Part shown: piece by piece, positions 57,431 to 64,000 of the stretch
Position numbering within the stretch: the stretch's first letter is position 1
Layout of the letters: each line of letters starts with the position of its first letter
NCBI GenBank assembly: GCA_017306015.1
Contig: JAFKJK010000014.1
Location: forward strand, 60,104 to 124,103
From: Propionibacteriaceae bacterium
Lineage (GTDB): Bacteria > Actinomycetota > Actinomycetes > Propionibacteriales > Propionibacteriaceae
Direction of reading: 5' to 3'
DNA length: 64,000 nucleotides
Translations under genes and position numbers: made by a program
The notes under the pieces: generated by a model
The model's database searches: none
What the model saw: the letters and a program-made list of their open reading frames with translations, nothing else
What the model was told of the DNA's origin: nothing

Positions 57431-58443
57431 TGTCCACGCAAACCACGTCGCCCGAGGTCGCACCGGTCAAGAAGGCCGGCGCCTGGCGGGCCCGGCTCGA
57501 CCAGTTGATGGCGCTGATCGGCCTGCTGGTGATCTTCATCGTCTTCTCGATCGCCGACCCGCAGGTGTTCCCGACCTACTCGACGATCACCCGGATCCTG
57601 TTCTCCACCGTCGTGGTCGGCGTCCTCGCGCTCGGGGCGACGCTGGTGATCATCACCGGCGGCATCGACCTGTCCGTCGGCACCGGCATGACCCTGTGTG
57701 CCGTGATGGGCGCGACGTTCATCGTGAACTGGCACCTGCCGATCTGGCTCGGGATCCTGATGACGATCGTCTTCGGCGGATTGATCGGGCTCGTCAACGG
57801 CGCCAACGTCGCGATCCTCGGGCTACCACCCTTCATCGCGACACTGGCGATGATGATGGTCGCCCAAGGCCTGGCGCTGGTCGTGTCGCACGCCGCACCG
57901 ATCTACTTCGACACCACGGCGCACGCGTCCTTCATGGGGCTGTCGACCGGCAGCATCATCCCGGGCTCGAACTTCCCGAACGCCGTGCTCGTCCTGCTGG
58001 TGGCGGCCGTGATCGCCCACGTCCTGCTGAACAAGACCCTGCTCGGCCGCTACGACATCTCGATCGGCAGCAACGAGGAGGCCACCAAGCTGTCGGGCAT
58101 CAACACCCGCAAGTGGACGATGATCATCTACGCGGTCGCCGGGCTGTTCACCGGCCTGGGCGGCATCATGATCTCGGCCCGGCTCGGATCGGCGCAGCCC
58201 GCCACCGGCTCCGGCTACGAGCTGCAGGCGATCGCCGCGGTGGTGATCGGCGGCACCTCCCTGTCCGGCGGCAAGGGCACCATCGTCGGCACCATCATCG
58301 GCGCCCTCATCATCTCGGTGATCAACAACGGCCTGCAGATCCTGTCGATGCCGCAGGAGTGGCAGAACGTCATCCTCGGCCTGGTGATCCTCGTCGTCGT
58401 GTTCATCGACCAGTTGCGGACCCGCCGGGCCGCAACGAACTGA
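57430..58443 (+). CDS. Ribose-type sugar ABC transporter permease
   Basis: A 337-residue CUT2 permease with about eight to ten membrane helices. Family stretches are VVGVLALGATLVIITGGIDLSVGT, LVNGANVAILGLPPFIATL and the VIGGTSLSGGKGTIVGTIIGA segment near the C-terminus. It forms the membrane channel with the tandem ATPase. ATG 57430 shares its first base with the previous stop. Confidence 0.95.
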
Positions 58444-58480
58444 CAAGCTCCCGCAACCCAAACCAACGAAGGAGAAGAAG

Positions 58481-59464
58481 ATGCGGAAGATCTCTTTGGG
58501 GCTGGCGCTCGGCGTCGCAGCCTCTCTGTCTCTCGCGGCCTGTTCCAGTGGGGCCCCGGCCCCGGCCGGCTCAGGCGGCGCAGGAGGTGACCAGCCGTAC
58601 ATCGCGATCGTCAGCAAAGGCTTCCAGCATCAGTTCTGGCAGGCCGTGAAGTCGGGCGCAGAGGCCGAGGCCGCCAAGCAGAACGTGAAGATCACGTTCG
58701 AGGGCCCGGCGTCGGAGTCCGAGGTCGAGGCGCAGATGAACATGCTGACCAATGCCCTCAACAAGAAGCCGGCTGCGCTCGGCTTCGCCGCGCTGGACAG
58801 CAAGGCTGCCGCCCCGGTGCTGCAGCAGTTCGCGGACGCCAAGATCCCGGTGGTGGCTTTCGACTCAGGTGTCGACTCCGACATCCCGGTGACGACCGCC
58901 GCGACCGACAACAAGGCTGCCGCGGCCGAGGCCGGCAAGCACATGTGCGAGCTGATCGGCGGCAAGGGCAAGGTCGGCCTCATCGTCCACGACCAGACCT
59001 CCAAGTCCGGCACCGACCGTCGCGACGGCTTCATCGAGGGCATCAAGGCGAACTGCCCCGACGTGACCCTGCTGGAGACCCAGTACGGCGGCGGCGACCA
59101 GGCCAAGAGCGCCGACATCGCCAAGAACATGATCGCGGCCAATGCCGACATCGCCGGCATCTTCGGCTCCAACGAGGGCTCGGCCATCGGCGCGGTCAAG
59201 GGTGTCCAGGAGGCCGGGGACGCGGCCAAGAACGTCAAGCTGGTCGGCTTCGACTCCGGTCAGGCCCAGATCGACGCCATCAACAACGGCGTGATGGCCG
59301 GCGCCATCACCCAGAACCCGGTCGGCATGGGCGAGCAGGTCGTGAAGGCGGCCGTCGCGGCGATCAAGGGCGAGACCCAGCCCAAGACCATCGACACCGG
59401 CTTCTACTGGTACGACAAGTCCAACATCAACGATCCGAAGATCCAGGCTGTCCTGTACAAGTAG
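58481..59464 (+). CDS. Sugar-binding lipoprotein of the ABC transporter
   Basis: A 327-residue periplasmic-binding protein type I. The signal peptide ends in lipobox LAAC (Cys20). The mature protein has YIAIVSKGFQHQFWQAVKSG, then IPVVAFDSGVDSDIPVTTAA, and IFGSNEGSAIGAVKGVQEAG with VGFDSGQAQIDAI, typical of the ribose/xylose class. It captures the sugar outside the cell and delivers it to the permease. A 37-bp gap separates it from the permease gene, with AAGGAG before ATG 58481. A strong hairpin follows the stop. Confidence 0.95.
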   Translation: MRKISLGLALGVAASLSLAACSSGAPAPAGSGGAGGDQPYIAIVSKGFQHQFWQAVKSGAEAEAAKQNVKITFEGPASESEVEAQMNMLTNALNKKPAALGFAALDSKAAAPVLQQFADAKIPVVAFDSGVDSDIPVTTAATDNKAAAAEAGKHMCELIGGKGKVGLIVHDQTSKSGTDRRDGFIEGIKANCPDVTLLETQYGGGDQAKSADIAKNMIAANADIAGIFGSNEGSAIGAVKGVQEAGDAAKNVKLVGFDSGQAQIDAINNGVMAGAITQNPVGMGEQVVKAAVAAIKGETQPKTIDTGFYWYDKSNINDPKIQAVLYK

Positions 59465-59495
59465 TCCCCTGACGGCCTGAGAACCGCCAACATTG

Positions 59496-59530
59496 GTGGG
59501 GGCGACGCCCCGCAAGGGTGTCGCCCCCAC
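59496..59530 (+). terminator. Hairpin between binding-protein and kinase genes
   Basis: GTGGGGGCGAC (59496-59506) pairs perfectly with GTCGCCCCCAC (59520-59530), 11 bp, about 32 bp after the binding-protein stop. No T-tract. It probably stabilises the upstream message and reduces read-through to the kinase, a common device after binding-protein genes. Confidence 0.75.
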
Positions 59531-59549
59531 TGCCATTCCTGGAGCGAAA

Positions 59550-61031
59550 ATGCTGATCGCGCACGACCTGGGCACCAGCGGCGACAAGGCGTCCCTGCAC
59601 GACGCGGACGGACGCATCCTGGCCGCCGCCACCGCGTCCTATCCCACCCGCTACGCCGCCGACACCACCAGCGAGCAGGATCCCCACGACTGGTGGACGG
59701 CCGTCGTCTCAGCCACGCGGCGCCTGTTGGCCGACACCGGCACCCGCCCGGAGCAGGTGGACGGCATCTGCATCTCCGGCCAGATGATGGGCCTGGTGCT
59801 GCTCGACGGCTCCGGCGAACCCGTCCGGCCGGCCATGATCTGGTCCGACCAGCGGGCTTCGGCCGAGGCGTCCGCCCTCGCCGGCGCGTTCGGTGCCGAG
59901 GCCGCCTACCGGATCACCGGCAACCGGATCGCCGCCCCCTACACGCTGCCCAAGCTGATGTGGGTCCGCGCGAACGAACCCGAGGCCTACGCCCGCGGAC
60001 GCGCGGTGTGCGTGGCCAAGGACTACGTCAACCTCAGACTCACCGGACGCCTGGTCACCGACCGCTCGGACGCGTCCCACACCGGGGCGTACGACCTGGC
60101 CACCGGCGGCTGGTCGCCCGGGCTGCTGGCCGCGGCCGGCGTGGACGCCGCGCTGTGGCCGGAGGTGGTCGAGTCGACCGACGTGCTGGGCCCGCTGACG
60201 TCCGCCGCGGCCGACGAGCTGGGCCTGCGCGCCGGGACGCCGGTCGTCGTCGGCGGCGGAGACGGGCCGATGGCCGCGGTCGCCGCCGGCTGCGTCACCC
60301 CGGACTCCCCCGGCTACGTGTGCCTCGGCACGTCCGCCTGGTACGCGTGCACCACCACCGAGCCAGTGCTCGACCCCGAGGCGCGCTCGTTCACCCTCGG
60401 CCATGTGGTGCCCGGGCTGTTCACCCCCACCGCCACCACCCAGACCGGTGCCGGCTCGCTGCAGTGGGCTGCCGAAGCCCTGGGCGAGACGCCGGCGGAG
60501 ATCGGCGAGCTGATCGCGTCCGCCGCCGAGGTCGTCGCGGCCGACGAGGGACTGTTCTTCCTGCCCTACCTGATCGGCGAACGCTCGCCGTGGTGGGACG
60601 CGCACGCGTCCGGGGTGTTCGCCGGGCTGCGGATGCACCACCGGCGTCCGCACCTGACCCGGGCCGTACTCGAGGGCGTCGGCTACAGCCTCGCGCTGTG
60701 CATGGCACCGCTGCGGCGTCCCGGCGACGGCGCCATCGACGTGATCGGCGGCGGAGCGGCCAGCGACACCTGGCTGGCCCTGCTGGCCGACATCTGGGGG
60801 GTCCCCGTCCGGCGCCGCAGCGTGACCACGCAAGCCAACAGCCTCGGCGCAGCCGTCACCGGTATGGTTGGCCTCGGTCTGGCCGGTTTCGATCTGGCTT
60901 CCAGGCTGTCGACGGTGACCGCTGAGTTCGTCCCCGGCGAGGCGAGCGTGCGTCACCAGCGTCACCTGGCCCGCTTCAGCGACGCCTACCGCAGCCTGCG
61001 GGGCTGGTTCGCGGACGAGCGGAGGGGGTGA
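59550..61031 (+). CDS. FGGY-family carbohydrate kinase
   Basis: A 493-residue FGGY kinase. The N-terminal phosphate loop is IAHDLGTSGDKASLHD (about 3-18), QMMGLVLLD and IWSDQRASAEA follow, and the FGGY signature region is VCLGTSAWYACTT with GERSPWWDAHASG. VIGGGAASDTWLALLADIWG binds adenosine. It resembles xylulokinase and fuculokinase types. It phosphorylates the ketose formed by the isomerase, giving the substrate for the class II aldolase (inference). ATG 59550 has GGAGCGAAA. It lies after the hairpin in the same operon. Confidence 0.92.
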   Translation: MLIAHDLGTSGDKASLHDADGRILAAATASYPTRYAADTTSEQDPHDWWTAVVSATRRLLADTGTRPEQVDGICISGQMMGLVLLDGSGEPVRPAMIWSDQRASAEASALAGAFGAEAAYRITGNRIAAPYTLPKLMWVRANEPEAYARGRAVCVAKDYVNLRLTGRLVTDRSDASHTGAYDLATGGWSPGLLAAAGVDAALWPEVVESTDVLGPLTSAAADELGLRAGTPVVVGGGDGPMAAVAAGCVTPDSPGYVCLGTSAWYACTTTEPVLDPEARSFTLGHVVPGLFTPTATTQTGAGSLQWAAEALGETPAEIGELIASAAEVVAADEGLFFLPYLIGERSPWWDAHASGVFAGLRMHHRRPHLTRAVLEGVGYSLALCMAPLRRPGDGAIDVIGGGAASDTWLALLADIWGVPVRRRSVTTQANSLGAAVTGMVGLGLAGFDLASRLSTVTAEFVPGEASVRHQRHLARFSDAYRSLRGWFADERRG

Positions 61032-61041
61032 GCCCGACCAC

Positions 61042-62070
61042 ATGGTCACCATCTACGACGTGGCTGCGAAGGCGGGGGTCTCCGCCGCCACCGTCTCCCG
61101 GGTCTTCAACGGCATCAAGGTCCGTCCGGACATGACCGAGGCCGTCCGCAAGGCGGCGGAGGAGCTCGGCTTCGTGCCGAACCGGATGGCCCGCCGACTG
61201 CGGACCAGCTCGTCGGAGATCATCGCGATGATGATCCCCGACATCGAGAACCCGTTCTTCACCGTGATGACCCGGGCGGTCGAGGACGTCGCCCGGGCCA
61301 GGGGCTACTCGGTCATGCTCTGCAACACCGACGAGGATCCCGAGAAGGAACAGGAGTACCTCCGGGTCGCGGTCAGCGAGCCGGTCGCGGGGGTGATCCT
61401 GGCGCCGAGCAGCATCGGGACGCGGCTCGACCTGGCGATCGAGCGGGGCGTCCCCGTGGTCTGCGTCGACCGGCACGCGGCGAACGTCGAGGCCGACACC
61501 GTGGTCGCCGACAACCTGAGCGGGGCGACGGCCGCCGCCCGGCTGCTGTTCGAGGCCGGCTACCGCCGGGTCGCCTGCGTGAGCGGGCCCAAGCGGGTGG
61601 AGACCGCCGACCTGCGCCACCAGGGCTGGGCGGCGGCGTACCGGGAGGCCAACGGCGCAGAGCCGCCGGACGACCTCGTCATCCGCACCAGCTATACCGT
61701 CGCGGGAGGTGCGGAGGCGACCCACCGGCTGCTCTCCCTGCCCGAGCCCCCGGACGCCATCTTCGCTGCCAACAACAAGCTCGCCTCGGGCGTGATCCGC
61801 GTCCTCGCCGCCGAGGGGAAGCTGCCGCCGACGGTCGGGCTGGCCTCGTTCGGCGGCCTGCCGCTGGTGCTGCTCGTCCCGGTCGGGGTGCTGGTGACGC
61901 ACCTGCCGGCACGGCGCCTCGGCGAGGTCGCCGCGACCATGCTGCTGGAGCGCATCGACGGCCTGAAGGGCCCCGGACGCGAAGTCGTGCTGCCGCTCGT
62001 CTTCGGCGACGAGGACGAGGGCATCGAGTTGATCGACGGGGCGCTCGCGCAGACGTCCCGGAGTTCGTAG
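61042..62070 (+). CDS. LacI-family transcriptional regulator of the sugar cluster
   Basis: A 342-residue LacI repressor. The N-terminal HTH reads TIYDVAAKAGVSAATVSRVF (residues 3-22). The hinge and the periplasmic-binding-like effector domain follow, with IIAMMIPDIENPFFTVMTRA and VSGPKRVETADLRHQGW. The C-terminal VGLASFGGLPL part is less typical than the usual GFDD motif, so the effector pocket may be unusual. Ten bases separate it from the kinase stop. It probably binds GAAATCGATTGC at 55391 and 62116, giving autoregulation. Confidence 0.95.
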   Translation: MVTIYDVAAKAGVSAATVSRVFNGIKVRPDMTEAVRKAAEELGFVPNRMARRLRTSSSEIIAMMIPDIENPFFTVMTRAVEDVARARGYSVMLCNTDEDPEKEQEYLRVAVSEPVAGVILAPSSIGTRLDLAIERGVPVVCVDRHAANVEADTVVADNLSGATAAARLLFEAGYRRVACVSGPKRVETADLRHQGWAAAYREANGAEPPDDLVIRTSYTVAGGAEATHRLLSLPEPPDAIFAANNKLASGVIRVLAAEGKLPPTVGLASFGGLPLVLLVPVGVLVTHLPARRLGEVAATMLLERIDGLKGPGREVVLPLVFGDEDEGIELIDGALAQTSRSS

Positions 62071-62115
62071 TCACCCACTCGCCGGTGCCGTTCCGGGCTC
62101 GGTGCGCTTGACTGT

Positions 62116-62127
62116 GAAATCGATTGC
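62116..62127. promoter_or_regulatory. LacI-family operator before the isomerase gene
   Basis: GAAATCGATTGC, the reverse complement of the site at 55391-55402. It is about 90 bp upstream of the GTG at 62218, in the 147-bp gap after the LacI gene, so the isomerase has its own regulated promoter. Confidence 0.8.
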
Positions 62128-62217
62128 TGAAAGCATGGACGGGTAGCTCGTCCCGTTCGTTCAGCGTCGTTCGCGGGGGCCGGAGATGAGTCGCTGAGAC
62201 AACCAAGGAGTCAACTC

Positions 62218-63867
62218 GTGAGCACCTATCTCATCCCGGAAGCACCCACCCGTCCGGCCGCCGAGCCCAACACCGTCTACGTCGTCGCGAACGGCGACCT
62301 GCGCCTGACCACGAACGTGAAGACGTGGGCGATGCAGCAGCAGGTCGAGGCCGAGTTCGCCGCCGCCGTCGAGGCTCAGGGCTGGAAGGTCACCCGCGCC
62401 CACGGCGTGAACCCCGAGACCGGACACGGCTTCATCGACAGCCAGCACCACGGCATGCAGGTGTTCAAGAACGTCCCCACCGAGGCGCCGCTCGTGGTCG
62501 TCGAGGCGGTCTGGCAGTACAGCCACCACGTCCTGCACGGACTGCGCGACCACACCGGGCCGATCCTGCTGGTCGCGAACTTCGCCGGCGACTTCCCCGG
62601 GCTGGTCGGCATGCTCAACCTGCACGGCTCCCTGGTGAAGGCGGGCGTGAAGCACTCGACCCTGTGGAGCAAGGACTTCACCGACGACTGGGCGCGGACG
62701 AAGCTGGCCGAGTGGCTGAACACCGGCGAGATCGTCCACGACACGTCCCACGTGCGCGACCTGCCGGAACTGCCGGCGTCGGAGGAGAAGCGGCTCGGCG
62801 AGGCGCTGGCCGCCCAGCTGAAGGCCGACAAGGCGATCATCGCCGTCTTCGACGAGTACTGCATGGGCATGTACAACGCGCTGATCGACGACGAGCTGAT
62901 GAACCCGGCCGGCATCTACAAGGAGCGGCTCTCCCAGAGCGCGCTGGTCGCCGAGATGAACAAGGTGACCGACGAGGAGGCCAACGCCGTACGGGCGTGG
63001 CTGGATCAGGCCGGCATGACGTTCCACATCGACAACGACGGCGACTGGAAGGAGAACCTCACCGACGAGCAGGTGCACTCCCAGCTGAAGATGTACGTAG
63101 CCGCCGTCCGGATGGCCGACGACTTCGGCGCGGACGTGGTCGGCATCCAGTACCAGCAGGGGCTGAAGGACATGGTGCCGGCGTCCGATCTGGTCGAGGG
63201 ACTGCTGAACAACGTGGAGCGTCCGCCGGTGACCTCGCGCGACGGCTCCCGGGTGCTGTACGAGGGCGCTCCCGTGCCGTGCGCGAACGAGGTGGACCAG
63301 GGCGTGGCGATCGACACGCTGGTGACCAACCGGGTGTGGACGGCGATGGGGCTCGACCCGGCGACGACCCTCCACGACATCCGCTGGGGCGACGTGTGGG
63401 GCGACGACTTCGTCTGGGTGCTGGAGATCTCGGGCTCCGTTCCGGCGTCCCACCTGGGCGGGTATGCCAACGCGCACGGCTACCGGCAGAGCTACTACTT
63501 CTTCCCGTTGGGTGGCTCGACCCTGTCGGGTGTGTCGAAGCCGGGCGAGATCGTCTGGTCGCGGGTGTTCATCATGGACGGCGTCCTGCACGTCGACCTC
63601 GGCCGCGGCACCTGCATCGAGATGCCGGAAGAGGAGGTGCAGCGCCGGCTCGACTGCACCAACCCGGAGTGGCCGATCATGAACGCCGTCCTGCACGGTG
63701 TCGGACGCGACCAGCTGATGGCCCGCCACAAGGCGAACCACCTCAACGTCGCCTACGCCCCCGACGCCGAGACCGCGGACGCCGCCCTGGTCGCCAAGGC
63801 GGCCATGTTCGCCGCGATGGGCTACCAGGTGCACCTCGCTGGGGACGTCCTGGCCGAACTCGTGTAG
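62218..63867 (+). CDS. L-fucose/D-arabinose isomerase-like protein
   Basis: A 549-residue protein of the L-fucose isomerase-like superfamily of aldose-ketose isomerases. Stretches include VVVEAVWQYSHHVLHGLRDH (about 99-118), IIAVFDEYCMGMYNALIDDE (about 206-225), and a C-terminal domain with GDDFVWVLEISGSVPASHLGG and FPLGGSTLSGVSKPG. It converts an aldose to a ketose with Mn(II). Neighbours fucU, FGGY kinase and class II aldolase fit this step. Exact sugar unknown; similarity to canonical FucI is only moderate. GTG 62218 has AAGGAG upstream. Monocistronic under its own operator. Confidence 0.78.
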   Translation: MSTYLIPEAPTRPAAEPNTVYVVANGDLRLTTNVKTWAMQQQVEAEFAAAVEAQGWKVTRAHGVNPETGHGFIDSQHHGMQVFKNVPTEAPLVVVEAVWQYSHHVLHGLRDHTGPILLVANFAGDFPGLVGMLNLHGSLVKAGVKHSTLWSKDFTDDWARTKLAEWLNTGEIVHDTSHVRDLPELPASEEKRLGEALAAQLKADKAIIAVFDEYCMGMYNALIDDELMNPAGIYKERLSQSALVAEMNKVTDEEANAVRAWLDQAGMTFHIDNDGDWKENLTDEQVHSQLKMYVAAVRMADDFGADVVGIQYQQGLKDMVPASDLVEGLLNNVERPPVTSRDGSRVLYEGAPVPCANEVDQGVAIDTLVTNRVWTAMGLDPATTLHDIRWGDVWGDDFVWVLEISGSVPASHLGGYANAHGYRQSYYFFPLGGSTLSGVSKPGEIVWSRVFIMDGVLHVDLGRGTCIEMPEEEVQRRLDCTNPEWPIMNAVLHGVGRDQLMARHKANHLNVAYAPDAETADAALVAKAAMFAAMGYQVHLAGDVLAELV

Positions 63868-63886
63868 TTCCTCCTCCTCAACACCG

Positions 63887-63950
63887 AGAGCCTCCCTTCC
63901 CGTCAACTGCCTCCCCCTGGGTGGAGGCGGACGACGGGAAGGGAGGCTCT
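63887..63950. repeat. Palindromic intergenic element P5
   Basis: AGAGCCTCCCTTCCCGTC (63887-63904) and its exact complement (63933-63950) form an 18-bp stem. It begins 20 bp past the isomerase stop. The remaining 50 bp to the window end show nothing. Confidence 0.85.
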
Positions 63951-64000
63951 TGGCGTAGAGGGCTCGGCAAGCACCGCGGTGCGACGCAAATCGTAGCGCA

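Overview
The window is very GC-rich, densely coded DNA from a Gram-positive actinobacterium. Genes that point there are acVLRF1-type peptidyl-tRNA hydrolase, DUF3027, DUF2530, DUF3263 and DUF4032 proteins, a DtxR/IdeR regulator with all metal ligands, a groEL without groES under CIRCE control, an MsiK-like orphan ABC ATPase and a LAxTG-type sortase signal. A member of the Propionibacteriaceae or a relative is my best guess, but no rRNA or marker phylogeny is available here.

Layout. 1-7 kb is a glycan and sugar region: a truncated GH2 beta-mannosidase and a GH3 beta-glycosidase with matching LacI-type operators, tatA, a small membrane protein, and a fusion of a P-loop kinase domain to a GH13_18 sucrose-phosphorylase-like domain. 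7-16 kb is mostly housekeeping: thioredoxin, DtxR, acVLRF1, NCS2 purine permease, cold-shock protein, Nudix, cation diffusion facilitator. 16-27 kb holds cutC, groEL with two CIRCE boxes, a two-component system, manA, MgtC, a GNAT protein, tRNA-Thr(UGU), a DedA-like protein and the MsiK-like ATPase. 28-36.7 kb is one gene for a 2897-residue DUF11-repeat surface protein. 36.8-43.5 kb has a DUF4032 kinase-like protein, a YtrA-type regulator with its membrane protein, cysS-rlmB, a glyoxalase-fold protein and a PfpI/DJ-1 protein.

43.7-63.9 kb is a coherent catabolic region. On the minus strand lies an operon of a DeoR regulator followed by E2, E3 and a fused E1 of a 2-oxoacid dehydrogenase complex. 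Next to it is a three-gene operon for a PHP-domain protein, a class II aldolase/SDR fusion and an unusually long medium-chain dehydrogenase with two Rossmann-like segments. Divergent from that is an operon of fucU, a ribose-type ABC transporter, an FGGY kinase and a LacI regulator, followed by an L-fucose-isomerase-like gene. Two nearly identical operators, one in the divergent intergenic region and one before the isomerase gene, tie these units together. The likely flow is sugar import, mutarotation, isomerisation, phosphorylation, aldol cleavage and aldehyde oxidation, for a fucose-, rhamnose- or D-arabinose-like sugar. The 2-oxoacid dehydrogenase and the PHP protein may be part of the same route, but that is inference.

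The window is also rich in short repeats. A family of about 50-75 bp imperfect palindromes lies just downstream of stop codons. A second, REP-like family has the core GGGGACAGGTACTTCGGTTC. Tandem hairpin units fill one intergenic gap. Three neighbouring metabolic genes (E2, E3, aldolase/SDR) carry repeat DNA in frame inside loops or linkers. No mobile-element transposase, CRISPR array or rRNA was seen.
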